From Planctomycetota bacterium (GTDB taxonomy: Bacteria > Planctomycetota > B15-G4), in NCBI GenBank assembly GCA_029259725.1, contig JAJDER010000144.1, positions 1-49,240 on the forward strand: a stretch of 49,240 nucleotides of DNA, given 5' to 3'. Of the stretch, positions 1-8,883 are shown in pieces (the stretch's first letter is position 1; the number at the start of each line of letters is the position of its first letter). The translations under genes and the position numbers were made by a program. The notes under the pieces were generated by a model. It saw only the letters and a program-made list of their open reading frames with translations. It did not search any database and was not told the origin of the DNA.

Positions 1-1981
1 TGAACTCGTTGCCGTCGAAGCTCTCGCCCTGGAAGTAGCGCATGTAGAGCGTGTCGAACTTGCGGTAGCGCAGGGCCGCCTCGACGGTCAGCGGGCCGGT
101 GGCGTCGTCGGGGACCTCGAAGGCGTAGTGCACCACGTCCCCGGCGCCGGGCGGGATCTGGTGGCTGTAGAGCGGGACGAAGATGTCCTGGGCGTTGCGC
201 CGGTCGATGCGGTGGCCCTCGCGGTCGACCACGTAGCTGTTCACGAAGTGCGACCAGGGGTCGACGTCGCCCTCGGGCGCCCGACCGCCGCTGCGGCCGA
301 TGACCCGGTCGCCGTCGCGGATCACCAGGTCGAGCCAGATCTCGTTGCTGTCGGAGGTGCCCTGGGTGAAGACGTGGCCCATCTTCAGGGTGCGGATCAC
401 GGTCTCGAGCAGGTAGCGCCCGCCCGGCTGGAGCTCGGGCAGCACGGGACCCAGCGGCGCGTGGAGCGCGCCCTCGATCGTGCCGCCCTCCTTGATGCCG
501 AACAGGTCCACGCGCATGACGCCGTCGTTGAAGGCGCGATGCGCCTCGATCACTTCCGGCGGCAGGTCCAGCAGGTGCGGGATCGCCGTGTTGGCCGACG
601 GGAACAGGTGGTCGTGGACCGAGAGGGCGCCGCTGCCGTCGAAGTCCCGCGCGCCGAAGTCGTCCGACGCCTGGAGCGGCATGTGGCAACCGTTGCAGTT
701 GGGCTCGGCCTGCTGCGGGTAGTAGAAGCTGGTCACGCCGTGGCCGGACACGCCCGACAGGCGGTAGGTGTCCAGGTGGTCCTGGCCGCGCAGCCACTTG
801 TAGCCGTTGAGCTCCGGCGGCAGGTGCACCTTGTGGCAGGCCCCACAGAAGTCCTCGGTCTTGTGCAGCGGCTTGAGGAAGGTCTTCTTGTGGAAGGCCG
901 GCTTGGCCTTCACGAGCTGGCGGTTGGTCCAGGCCAGCAGTGGGTTCTCGCTGCGCGCGAAGGGGTAGTGGCTGGGGGCCTCGATGGTGTAGTCGGCGTT
1001 GCCGCGCGGGCTGTTGATGTGGGTGATGGCGTGGCACACGGTGCAGGTGATGCCGGCGGCGGCGGTCGGGTGGTTGACGTCGTCGAAGTCGGGGTCGTCG
1101 AAGGCGCCCGAGAAGAAGGGCACCGGGTCGTGGCAGCCGGCGCAGAAGCGCGCGGCCTGCACGTCGCCGTCGCGCTCGAAGGCCACCTGCCGGGTCTCGC
1201 GCACGCTGAACAGGTAGGCCGGGTTGTTGAAGGAACCGAAGCGATGGACGCTGTTCGCCCAGCGCGCGTGGACGTCGGCGTGGCACTCCAGGCAGTAGTC
1301 GTCCATGACCAGGGTGTCGGCCGGGATGAAGTCGCCGGTGGCGGTGCGCGACAGGCTGGGGAAGAAGTACTGCTCCCCCGAGGCAGGGCCCTCGACGTTC
1401 CAGGCCTTGGGGTCCTGGCTGTGCAGGCCGAGCATGCCCAGGGCGAAGACGCCGGCCACCGCAGCCCAGCGCAGGCCCACCGACCAGTGCAGCTTCGGCC
1501 CCGACAGCCGGTGCAGCACGAACAGCCAGCCCACGACGACGGGCGCCACCACGTGGATCCAGTAGGCCACCGAACGCGCCTGCGGATCCCTGGCCGTGAC
1601 CGCCTCCAGCCCCTCGATGCGCGTCAGCACCACGCCGCTGAGGAGCAGCACCAGCGTGGCGGCGAAGAGTGCGTAGCCGACGTTCACCGCGGTGCGGTTG
1701 GGCCGGTCGTGGGCGGCCTTGATGTGCGCCACGCCGAACACGACCACGATGGGGAGCATCACGAACCCGAGCAGCAGGTGCCCGAGGAACATGAGCTGGT
1801 AGAAGTAGTTCTGGTACGTGGCCCCCGTCGCGGCCTCGGCGGCGGTGACCGCGCCCAGGTACACGCCGTTCACGGTGAGCAGCGCGAACATGCCGAAGAC
1901 CAGGGCCAGCAGTCGCTTCAGGCGCGGGCCGACGGCGCGGACGTAGCGCCGGCGCGTCGCCGGTCGGGCGTCGTCGGGCAT
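1..1981 (-). CDS. Membrane-anchored pentahaem cytochrome c (3' end outside window)
   Basis: The frame is open from ATG 1981 to the window edge, so the C-terminus is missing. GGAG nine bases upstream of this ATG supports it over the in-frame GTG at 1999. Residues 24-186 hold about five hydrophobic segments (near 24-42, 62-85, 100-120, 140-157 and 171-186). Several His lie in or at the edge of these segments (H68, H86, H143, H157) and could bind haem b. A periplasmic-looking region follows with five CxxCH motifs at about 230, 280, 313, 379 and 429 (CLECH, CAGCH, CTVCH, CGACH, CNGCH). It lies 25 bases after ccsA in the resB-ccsA operon, so its haems are probably attached by those proteins. The likely role is electron transfer between the quinone pool and the periplasm. 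The redox partner is unknown. Confidence 0.88.
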   Translation of the reverse strand, partial: MPDDARPATRRRYVRAVGPRLKRLLALVFGMFALLTVNGVYLGAVTAAEAATGATYQNYFYQLMFLGHLLLGFVMLPIVVVFGVAHIKAAHDRPNRTAVNVGYALFAATLVLLLSGVVLTRIEGLEAVTARDPQARSVAYWIHVVAPVVVGWLFVLHRLSGPKLHWSVGLRWAAVAGVFALGMLGLHSQDPKAWNVEGPASGEQYFFPSLSRTATGDFIPADTLVMDDYCLECHADVHARWANSVHRFGSFNNPAYLFSVRETRQVAFERDGDVQAARFCAGCHDPVPFFSGAFDDPDFDDVNHPTAAAGITCTVCHAITHINSPRGNADYTIEAPSHYPFARSENPLLAWTNRQLVKAKPAFHKKTFLKPLHKTEDFCGACHKVHLPPELNGYKWLRGQDHLDTYRLSGVSGHGVTSFYYPQQAEPNCNGCHMPLQASDDFGARDFDGSGALSVHDHLFPSANTAIPHLLDLPPEVIEAHRAFNDGVMRVDLFGIKEGGTIEGALHAPLGPVLPELQPGGRYLLETVIRTLKMGHVFTQGTSDSNEIWLDLVIRDGDRVIGRSGGRAPEGDVDPWSHFVNSYVVDREGHRIDRRNAQDIFVPLYSHQIPPGAGDVVHYAFEVPDDATGPLTVEAALRYRKFDTLYMRYFQGESFDGNEF

Positions 1982-2006
1982 CAGCGGGAACTCCGACACG
2001 GCGCGG

Positions 2007-3860
2007 TCAGGCGTAGCTGTGCAGGCCGACGATGTGGAAGTTGATCACGACCCAGTTGAACATCATCACCGCGGCCCCGACGACGGCCAGCAGCGCCGTC
2101 CACAGGCCCTTGTCCTTGGCCTTCTTGCGCACGTGCACGAGCACCGCGAAGACCAGGAAGGTGTTGAGCGCGAAGACCTCCTTGGGGTCCCAGCCCCAGG
2201 GTCGGCCCCAGGAGTGGTCGGCCCAGATGGCGCCCATGGCGATGCCGGCCCAGAGCATCACGAAGGACACCTCCATGAGCAGCATCGTGACCCCGTCGAA
2301 GACCGAACCGATCGACGCGGTGTCCTCCGGTGATCCGATCCGGCCCGAACCGCCGCTGCCCCCGTCCCCGGCCATCAGCGTGCCGGCACCGCCCAGCCGC
2401 ACGTAGTCGGGCGCCCCGCCGAAGACGCGCCAGCCCAGGTAGAGCAGCCCCGAGGTGGCGGCCATGAAGATGAAGCCGTAGCTCCAGATGATCACGTTGG
2501 TGTGGATGTACAGCCAGATGTCGTTGAGCACCGGCATCATGTTGCCGATGCTCGCGTTGAGCGCCATCGGCAGGTAGTGCGCCGCCATCAGCGCGATCAT
2601 CGAGGTCACGCCCGCGCCCAGGGACAGCACGCCCTTCCAGCTCGGGCGGCGTCGCGCGATCCAGAACTCGAGCGCCACGGCCGAGACCGAACCGAACCAG
2701 GCGGCCGTGGTCACCGCCTCGAACATGTTCGAGTTGGGCCAGCGCTGACTCACGTACCAGCGCAGCGCGAGCGCGAAGGTGTGGAAGCCGAAGGCGATCC
2801 CGAACACGACCTTGCCGGCGGCGAGCGCCCGCGGCCAGCGGTAGACGATGCCCATCAGCAGCACCACCACGCTGCCCAGGTAGATCAACCAGATCCAGGT
2901 CATGTTGTTGGCGCGGAAGTACCAGCTCTCCCAGCCGAGCCGGGCGGCGTCGGGGTAGAGCGCGGCGTTGAAGGTCGGGAGCAGGGCGCCGAGGCGCGCC
3001 ACGGCCGTGTTCACGCCGAGCACGTCCTCGTCACGCCAGGCGTCCCGCAAGGCGACCCAGTCCGCGGCGAGCGCCCGCTGCAGGCCCTCGTCCGCGAAGG
3101 GCGCCGGCTCGCGACCGGGCACGCCGATGACCTCGATCACGGAGGACCACGGCGTGTTCTCGTCGCCCTCGGGCGGAGCCGCGATGCGCAGGTTGCCGAG
3201 CAGCACGTCGGGGCTGCGCCAGGCCAACGCGCCCTCGATCATCTCGACGAACCGGGCGGTCTTGATCAGGTCCCGGCTGGCCTCGGCGAGCACACCTCGC
3301 ACCTCGTCGGTGAGCAGCAGGTCCTCGGAGATCAGCCCGATCTTCATGAAGTCGGCCAGCCGCGCCTCGAACGCGGAGCGGTTGGTGATGAAGCCGCGTG
3401 TCAGCAGGTCGTCCTCGGCGCGCAGCAAGCCGTCCACGATGCTCACCCGCAGCGCCTTGTTCTTGACGAAGATCACGTCCTCGCCGACGTACCGCTCGGG
3501 GCGGAAGGCCATGTCGAGGTAGGTGAAGCCGGGGGTCTGGTCCTGGTAGCGCCGCGGGCCGAGCACGAACTGCATGATCGACGAGGCGTGCGACTCGAAG
3601 GACTTCAGGCGACCCTGGGTGTGGACCGCGATCCTGCCGAAGGGCTCGAGGTCCACGGCCTGCGCGAACGCGCGCCCGCCCTCGAGCGACACCGGGCCGG
3701 GGAACGCGACCAGGCCCTCCCCGGTCGGGTGCTCCCCGGGCGCGTGGTCGTGACCGGCGTGCGGATCCTGGGCGGCGGACTGCGGCGCGGCGGCGGGCGC
3801 GGCGGCGAGCAGCAGCGCCAGCGTCGCGACGAGCAGGGTGCAGCGACGGGAGATGATCAT
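2007..3860 (-). CDS. ccsA: Cytochrome c biogenesis protein CcsA with large periplasmic N-domain
   Basis: This is the system II (ResB/CcsA) haem-export and cytochrome c synthase subunit. The C-terminal half is multi-helical and carries the haem-handling motif WGRPWGWDPKE at about 551-561, with conserved His in the flanking helices. The RWYVSQRWPNSNMFEA segment is also typical of CcsA. The start chosen is ATG 3860, which overlaps the resB stop as ATGA and opens a signal-peptide-like N-terminus (MIISRRCTLLVATLALLLAA). Upstream in-frame codons would intrude into resB. At 617 residues it is about twice the usual CcsA length, because a roughly 300-residue soluble domain precedes the membrane part. 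That domain begins with a His-rich DPHAGHDHAPGEH stretch, a possible metal or haem site. Function is confident; the role of the extra domain is unknown. Confidence 0.93.
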   Translation of the reverse strand: MIISRRCTLLVATLALLLAAAPAAAPQSAAQDPHAGHDHAPGEHPTGEGLVAFPGPVSLEGGRAFAQAVDLEPFGRIAVHTQGRLKSFESHASSIMQFVLGPRRYQDQTPGFTYLDMAFRPERYVGEDVIFVKNKALRVSIVDGLLRAEDDLLTRGFITNRSAFEARLADFMKIGLISEDLLLTDEVRGVLAEASRDLIKTARFVEMIEGALAWRSPDVLLGNLRIAAPPEGDENTPWSSVIEVIGVPGREPAPFADEGLQRALAADWVALRDAWRDEDVLGVNTAVARLGALLPTFNAALYPDAARLGWESWYFRANNMTWIWLIYLGSVVVLLMGIVYRWPRALAAGKVVFGIAFGFHTFALALRWYVSQRWPNSNMFEAVTTAAWFGSVSAVALEFWIARRRPSWKGVLSLGAGVTSMIALMAAHYLPMALNASIGNMMPVLNDIWLYIHTNVIIWSYGFIFMAATSGLLYLGWRVFGGAPDYVRLGGAGTLMAGDGGSGGSGRIGSPEDTASIGSVFDGVTMLLMEVSFVMLWAGIAMGAIWADHSWGRPWGWDPKEVFALNTFLVFAVLVHVRKKAKDKGLWTALLAVVGAAVMMFNWVVINFHIVGLHSYA

Positions 3861-6322
3861 GCGGCGTCCTTCGCGGTGGTCACTCCGGCCGCCATCAGCG
3901 CGCGCTGCTGGATGCGGCGACGGACGACCGGCTTGAAGTAGAAGGCGTAGATCATGCCGAGCACGGCGATGGCCGCGCCGAGCAGCATGACCGTCACGCC
4001 GTTGCGGTTGGCGATCCCGAGCACCGTGTAGTTGAGGCCCTGGCTGGGCACGTCGCCCTGGAAGCGCGGGGCGCTGGGCGGATCCCACTGGGCCTGGAAG
4101 TACCAGAGGCCGGCGTGCTCGGCGGGCTTGTTCATCTGCACCGGCATGGGCTCGGTCCAGGACTCGCCGTCGGTGGTGAACGAGATCTGGCTGACCCAGT
4201 CGCGGATGCTCGAGACCGTGTCGTTGAAACCACCCACGTGGCTCACGATCTCGAAGTCGTCGAGCGCTACCGCTTCGGGCAGCGCGACGCGTTGGCGCGA
4301 GAGGATCATCTCGACCCGCCGACCATCGGGCAGCTCGACCAGCTTGGGTGAGTACGGGAAGCGTCGCAGGGTCTCGTTGGCATCGCGCAGCGGATAGTGG
4401 TGGTACGGCACCCAGGCGGTCACCGGCGCGCCGCCCGCGGACAGCTCCACCTGCACCATGGAGAGTTGCACCTGCGCGTCGCGCTCGCGCTGCGTCAGGG
4501 GCACGACCTCGGGGCGCTGCTCGGCGCGCGCCCGCGGGATCAGCGCGTCCACGGTCAACAGCAACTGGCCCTGCCCCGACAGGTCCACGGGCTCACCGAT
4601 GGTGACGGGGCTCCACAGCGGCTCGTCATCGCGACGGTACACGAGCACGTGCATCTCGCTCTGGCCCGGGCCCGCGACCAGCGTGACCGGAGCCTGGACC
4701 GGCGCGGACGGTCGGTAGGACATGACGATGCCGTCTTCGAGGACGCCGGTCCGGGGGGTGTCCTGGTCCTCGGCGTGCTGCTCTTCCGCGTGTGCGTCCA
4801 CGTCGCGCGTCAGGCCCGGATCGTCGAAGACCCAGCGTTGGACCATCGTGGCCGTGTCCCCGGTGCCCGTGCGGATGTCGACGAAGGCCACCGAGACGTG
4901 CCGCTCACCGATCTCCAGGCCGTTCTGCAGCGTGTCGATGCGGTAGCTGTAGGGCGTGCCCTCGATCTCGGTGAACTCGAGTTCGGGATTCCCGCGCGCG
5001 GTGACCTCGGGCGTGATGAGCAGGTCGTCGCTGAAGCCGATCGACGGCACCTCGACGTGCAACACGTTGTCCACGTTGCCCAGCGCGTCGCGTTCCTCGG
5101 TGCTACCGGCCCAGCGCAGCTGCAGCAGCTCGTTGTCGCTGAAGGCGCGGCGCTCGTCGGCCGCCACGAGTTCGAAGCGCTCCTCGGGGAAGCCCTCCGA
5201 CTCCAGCACCACGCTGGCCACGGGGTTGAGCCGGTCGCCACCCGCCACCCAGCGCGTGCGCATGCGCGCGTAGCGCAGATAGCTGCGGATGCGCAGCGGC
5301 ACGCCCGGAAGCGGGTCGTCCGCTTCCACGGGATTGACGATCACGTCGAGCGGCGACGGCGGCGGCGGCAGCGCGCCTTCCACGTAAACGTCGGCCGGCG
5401 AGGCGATGTAGTCCTGGTACAGCGGCAGGCCCTCGACCGGGCGCTGCACCCACTCGCGCTGGCCCTGCTCGCGCAGGTAGAGCGCCCAGGACTTCTCGAT
5501 GTTGTGGGCCAGGTACATCCACTCCTGCGGCTCGTAGACCAGATCCATCTTCACGCTCGGGTCGACGATCTTCTCGCCCGTGACCTTGACCGCCCGTGCG
5601 AAGGGTTGGGCCGGGTCGCCGGAGCGGATCAGGTCCTCGTCGTACTGCGGGTAGTGGGCGTGGAGGCTGCGGATGAACAGGCCGTCGGGTCCCGTGGCGG
5701 CCACGTTGACCTGGAACTCCTTCTCGCCCTTGTGCTCCTCGGAGAGCAACGGCCACTCGCGGTTGATGGACGAGACCCGGAAGCTCCAGCGGTCCGCGAG
5801 GGAACCGAGTTGCAGCGCGTTGCCGGGAACGGCGGTCAGGTAGCCGACCTCGCCGTTCGCGATCTCGATGCGGACCTGCCGGCGGACCACCGGGGCGTCG
5901 CCCTCGAGCTTGGTGCCGAAGTACCAGACACACCCGGCGCACAGGGTCAGGATGCCCACGTGGATGGTCCAGACGCCGTAGTTGAGCGGCTTGAAGGGGA
6001 TCCGCCGCAGCGTGGCCGTGACCACGTTCAGGCAGATCAGGCCCAGGATCAGATCGAACGGCCACCAGTGGAACCACTCGAACTCGGTCATCTCGAACCC
6101 GCGCAGCTGCCGCACGTGGAGCTGGGCCCAGCCCTCCGAGAGCGACCAGATCCTGGCGTTCACCGGGTACCAGAGGCCGGCCGAGCCGATCGACGAGTAG
6201 ACGAACAGCGTGATCAGCAGCGAAACCCCCAGCGGGATGCCGCTGAAGAGGTCGATCAGCCGGCCGAGCGGGCCGCGAGCCGGGCGGGGACGGCGAGGCT
6301 CATCGCCGGTCAGTGGGTTCAT
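3857..6322 (-). CDS. resB: Cytochrome c biogenesis protein ResB
   Basis: This is the partner of CcsA in system II cytochrome c maturation; the two form the haem-delivery and thioether-ligation complex in the membrane. Three N-terminal transmembrane segments are visible (about 30-50, 88-105, 116-136). A periplasmic region of about 640 residues follows, then a final helix at about 776-798 and a basic cytoplasmic tail. This is the ResB topology, although 821 residues is long for the family. It is the first gene of the operon with ccsA and the multihaem cytochrome, and its stop overlaps the ccsA start as ATGA. No clear Shine-Dalgarno precedes ATG 6322. A TAGAAT hexamer lies about 36 bases upstream. 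Confidence 0.9.
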   Translation of the reverse strand: MNPLTGDEPRRPRPARGPLGRLIDLFSGIPLGVSLLITLFVYSSIGSAGLWYPVNARIWSLSEGWAQLHVRQLRGFEMTEFEWFHWWPFDLILGLICLNVVTATLRRIPFKPLNYGVWTIHVGILTLCAGCVWYFGTKLEGDAPVVRRQVRIEIANGEVGYLTAVPGNALQLGSLADRWSFRVSSINREWPLLSEEHKGEKEFQVNVAATGPDGLFIRSLHAHYPQYDEDLIRSGDPAQPFARAVKVTGEKIVDPSVKMDLVYEPQEWMYLAHNIEKSWALYLREQGQREWVQRPVEGLPLYQDYIASPADVYVEGALPPPPSPLDVIVNPVEADDPLPGVPLRIRSYLRYARMRTRWVAGGDRLNPVASVVLESEGFPEERFELVAADERRAFSDNELLQLRWAGSTEERDALGNVDNVLHVEVPSIGFSDDLLITPEVTARGNPELEFTEIEGTPYSYRIDTLQNGLEIGERHVSVAFVDIRTGTGDTATMVQRWVFDDPGLTRDVDAHAEEQHAEDQDTPRTGVLEDGIVMSYRPSAPVQAPVTLVAGPGQSEMHVLVYRRDDEPLWSPVTIGEPVDLSGQGQLLLTVDALIPRARAEQRPEVVPLTQRERDAQVQLSMVQVELSAGGAPVTAWVPYHHYPLRDANETLRRFPYSPKLVELPDGRRVEMILSRQRVALPEAVALDDFEIVSHVGGFNDTVSSIRDWVSQISFTTDGESWTEPMPVQMNKPAEHAGLWYFQAQWDPPSAPRFQGDVPSQGLNYTVLGIANRNGVTVMLLGAAIAVLGMIYAFYFKPVVRRRIQQRALMAAGVTTAKDAA

Positions 6323-6358
6323 GGGAGGGCAACTTCGGGGGCGGAAACCGAGCGGAAG

Positions 6359-6364
6359 ATTCTA
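6359..6364 (-). promoter_or_regulatory. Candidate -10 element for the resB operon
   Basis: Read on the minus strand this is TAGAAT, five of six matches to TATAAT, in very GC-rich surroundings and 36 bases before the resB ATG. No convincing -35 hexamer is seen at 16-18 bp spacing. Confidence 0.4.
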
Positions 6365-6481
6365 CCTTTTCGGGCCGCTGGGCCCCCACGCGGAGGTGAA
6401 GCGGGCACGGGCAGGGTGGCTCGATCGGGACGGGGAGCGCGGAGCGGGTCGGCGGTCGCCGTGGTCGTCCCACCCCGACAC

Positions 6482-6509
6482 TTGAGCTGGCGTTGGCGAG
6501 CCCTACCTT
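6482..6509 (+). promoter_or_regulatory. Candidate sigma-70 promoter of mltA
   Basis: TTGAGC (6482-6487) and TACCTT (6504-6509) are separated by 16 bp, a normal -35/-10 arrangement. The -10 ends eight bases before the GTG start of mltA, so transcription would begin at or next to the start codon. Confidence 0.5.
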
Positions 6510-6517
6510 GGGAGGCC

Positions 6518-7756
6518 GTGAAGACGATCCTGCTGGTCTCCGTGTTGGCCGCGGCCGCCCTGCTGGCCGGCTGCATCTCCGCTCCCACCTCGACGACGCC
6601 CGAGTGGGGTCGTGAGCTGCCCCCCGGGGCCCGCGCACTCCTGCCGCTCGGCCCCGACGAACCGATCCCGGACGTGAGCTGGCAGTTCCATGCCCGCTCG
6701 TCGATCCTGCCGGCCCTCGAGCGCTCGCTGTCGTGGATGGATCGCCCCTCGGCGAGGAGTCACTTCCCGATCGAGGGCATCAGCTACGACCGCGCGCGGG
6801 CCAGCCTGATGCACTTCGCCGAGGTCTTGCGCACGTCGGCCTCCGCGGCGGACTTCGGCGCGCGCGTCGAGCAGGACTTCCTGTTCCATCGCAGCGCGGG
6901 GTGGGACGGACGCGGCGGCGGCGTGCTCTTCACCGGCTACTGCAGTCCGATCCTCGACGGCAGCCTCGAGCCGGGAGGCGCGTACCGCTACCCGCTCTAC
7001 GGCCTGCCCGACGACGTCGTGAAGGGCCGGGACGGCGCGATCCTCGGGCAGCGCACCGGAGCCGGCGGCACCGCTCCCTACCCGACTCGCGCCCAGATCG
7101 AGAAGGGGCGCCTGCTCGACGGGCAGGGCCTCGAACTGGCCTGGGTCACGTCGCCGCTCGATGCGTACATCGCCCACGTCAACGGCTCGACGCTGCTGCG
7201 TCTGCCCGACGGGGAGATGCACGGCCTCGGCTACGCCGGCAAGAACGGTCGTGAGTACGGTTCGCTGCGGGAAGCGCTGGTGCGCGACGGCGAGCTGGAC
7301 GAGGCCACGGCCAACCTGACCACGATTCGCGCCTGGGCCGCCGCGCATCCGGACCGCGTGGAGGCCTACCTGCGCGAGAACGACAGCTTCGTGTTCTTCA
7401 CTCCGTTGAACGGCAACCCGCGCGGCAGCCTGAACGTCGAGGTCACCGGCGGGCGCACCCTGGCCACCGACAAGTCGCTGTTCCCGCGCGGTGCGTTGGT
7501 CTACGTCGAGACCGACCTGCCTGCCGACTCCGGCGGCGGCCGCGTCTATCGCCAGTTCATGTTCGACCAGGACACCGGAGGAGCGATCCGGACCGCGGGC
7601 CGCGCGGACATCTACATCGGCCGGGGCGACGAGGCCGAGCGCCTGGCCGGGACGACGATGGTCGCGGGCCAGATGTACTACCTGTTCCTGCGCGATGGAG
7701 TGGCGGCGACGGCTGAGCTCACGGAGCCGCCGGGCGGGGCGCTGGCGGGGTACTGA
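6518..7756 (+). CDS. mltA: Membrane-bound lytic murein transglycosylase A (MltA)
   Basis: This enzyme cleaves the glycan strands of peptidoglycan to 1,6-anhydro-muropeptides at the inner face of the outer membrane. The 412-residue product starts with a short lipoprotein signal ending in the lipobox LLAGC. The body matches the MltA and 3D domains: GVLFTGYCSPILDGS early, and SLFPRGALVYVET with GRADIYIGRGDEAE near the end, where the family's catalytic Asp lies. The GTG at 6518 gives the most compact lipoprotein signal. GGAGG lies only two bases before it, so a leaderless start from the promoter at 6482-6509 is also possible. Its presence implies a murein sacculus and outer membrane, in line with current views of planctomycetes. 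Confidence 0.93.
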   Translation: MKTILLVSVLAAAALLAGCISAPTSTTPEWGRELPPGARALLPLGPDEPIPDVSWQFHARSSILPALERSLSWMDRPSARSHFPIEGISYDRARASLMHFAEVLRTSASAADFGARVEQDFLFHRSAGWDGRGGGVLFTGYCSPILDGSLEPGGAYRYPLYGLPDDVVKGRDGAILGQRTGAGGTAPYPTRAQIEKGRLLDGQGLELAWVTSPLDAYIAHVNGSTLLRLPDGEMHGLGYAGKNGREYGSLREALVRDGELDEATANLTTIRAWAAAHPDRVEAYLRENDSFVFFTPLNGNPRGSLNVEVTGGRTLATDKSLFPRGALVYVETDLPADSGGGRVYRQFMFDQDTGGAIRTAGRADIYIGRGDEAERLAGTTMVAGQMYYLFLRDGVAATAELTEPPGGALAGY

Positions 7757-7772
7757 GCGGTGGGAGAGAGCA

Positions 7773-7790
7773 GTCCGGGGGCAGCCGGAC
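7773..7790 (+). terminator. Weak hairpin after mltA
   Basis: GTCCGG and CCGGAC can pair around a six-base loop, 17 bases after the mltA stop. There is no T-tract, so an intrinsic terminator is only possible. A second hairpin lies at 7886-7903. Confidence 0.2.
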
Positions 7791-7885
7791 GGCGAGCGCG
7801 GGAGGCCTTCCGAGCGCTCCAGAGACACCTGATTCCGGCCGCGCAGGGCTCCAGACACCGAATCCGGGGCTCAATCTCGGGTGTT

Positions 7886-7903
7886 CACCCCATCGCGGGG
7901 GTG
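7886..7903 (+). other. Hairpin in the mltA to 7995 gap
   Basis: CACCCC and GGGGTG pair around ATCGCG. It sits ten bases before GATAAGCT (7913-7920), which could be the -10 region of the gene starting at 7995. It may terminate mltA or be an operator. No T-run follows. Confidence 0.25.
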
Positions 7904-7994
7904 GCGCAGTCCGATAAGCTGGGAGCGCCGACGGACAGGGCCGTCGCGTCTCGGGCCACCGCCGCCGCGGCGGACCGGATCTGGAGGAGGAGTC

Positions 7995-8882
7995 ATGCGC
8001 AAGTCTCTCGCGATCGCCTGTGTCACCACTCTCGGCGTCCTGCTCATGCAGGTCCCCGCCGCCAGTCAGTGATGCCCGAAGTCGGCGCCAGTTCAGGCGC
8101 CCAAGGGTCCGATCGGCGTCACGCCGGGCGTCGGCGGTGGAGCGCGGGGCGCTGCCGGTGCGATTCCCCTCAACGCGGTGCGTCAGCGCACCAGCCGTGA
8201 GCTGCTCAACGTCAGCTGGGACTACCCGGTCTACGTGAGCGAGACCGAGGCGGCCGAGGTGGCCGGCAACTACTCGCGCGCTCGCGGTCCGCGCAAGGCG
8301 CTGCCGGTCGAGAAGGCCTACCTCGAGATCACGCAGGAAGATCAGCGCCCGCTGCTCGTGCTGCGTGAGTGCGACGCGTGCGAAGGCACCGACGACGCCC
8401 TGCTGAGCACGCGCTTCGACAACGAGAAGACGATGCTCAAGGCGCAGTGGTTCCATCTGGTCAAGCTGCCCACGCACGTCACCGACGATTCGCATCCGTT
8501 CCACAACCTGTTCGGTGAGCAGGAGATGCCGCACCTCTTCCTGGCCAGCCACGACGGCAGCCGGGTGGTGCCGCTCGACGGGGGACAGTCGCAGACCGAT
8601 CTCTGGCACGCGATGGACGAGCTGCTGGAGCACGCCTACCTGCCGGACCACGAGCGTTCGCTCAAGAAGCAGCTCAAGCTGCTCGACGCGCTGGACGGGC
8701 TCGACGAGGAGGAGAACCGCCTCGCCGCCGACCTGGACGACGTGATCGAGAAGAAGGGCCCCAAGGCACCCAAGGCGAAGTCGTTGCGCAAGAAGCTCGA
8801 GCGGGTTCGCGCCGAGCGCGAAGAGGCCCTCGCGGCGCGCCATGACGTCGCCGCCCTGAAGCTCAAGCCCGCCGCCGACTGA
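7995..8882 (+). CDS. Secreted thioredoxin-like protein with an in-frame TGA at codon 26
   Basis: ATG 7995 has a strong Shine-Dalgarno (GGAGGAGG just upstream) and opens a signal peptide (MRKSLAIACVTTLGVLL). The same frame meets TGA at 8070-8072, then continues without another stop to 8882. Codons between the TGA and 8178 keep high GC at the third position, as in coding DNA. The body looks thioredoxin-like: strand RPLLVL before CDAC (126-129, counting through the TGA), then a helix, FHLVKLP, a likely cis-Pro in MPHLFLA (P179), and a charged coiled-coil C-terminus. Downstream GTG 8178 could restart translation but has no ribosome site and would lose the signal peptide. Options are selenocysteine insertion or readthrough (SECIS-like hairpin at 8084-8101), a recent nonsense mutation, or a sequence error. 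It is followed one base later by the next gene. Confidence 0.65.
8084..8101 (+). promoter_or_regulatory. SECIS-compatible hairpin after the in-frame TGA
   Basis: GGCGCC (8084-8089), loop AGTTCA, then GGCGCC (8096-8101) form a six-pair stem. The loop begins 17 bases after the TGA at 8070-8072 and has G as its second base. This fits the loose bacterial SECIS rule (loop 16-37 bases from the UGA, a G among the first two loop bases). The stem is short, and such stems arise easily by chance in GC-rich DNA. Confidence 0.25.
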
Positions 8883-8883
8883 G

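Noticed and set aside
128-2044. A 638-codon plus-strand open frame over the multihaem cytochrome.
   Set aside because: The minus strand carries five CxxCH motifs and membrane helices. The plus product is a His/Val/Glu/Arg-rich shadow.
3861-4088. A longer start for ccsA at 4088.
   Set aside because: It would add 76 Arg/His-rich residues inside resB and hide the signal peptide. ATG 3860 overlaps the resB stop as ATGA.
4397-6517. Plus-strand open frame extending mltA far upstream, opposite resB.
   Set aside because: The lipoprotein signal of MltA begins at 6518 with a promoter just before it. The upstream part is a shadow of resB.
8073-8177. Frameshift as the cause of the interrupted thioredoxin-like gene.
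   Set aside because: The signal peptide before the TGA and the body after it are in the same frame, so only a stop codon, not an insertion or deletion, separates them.
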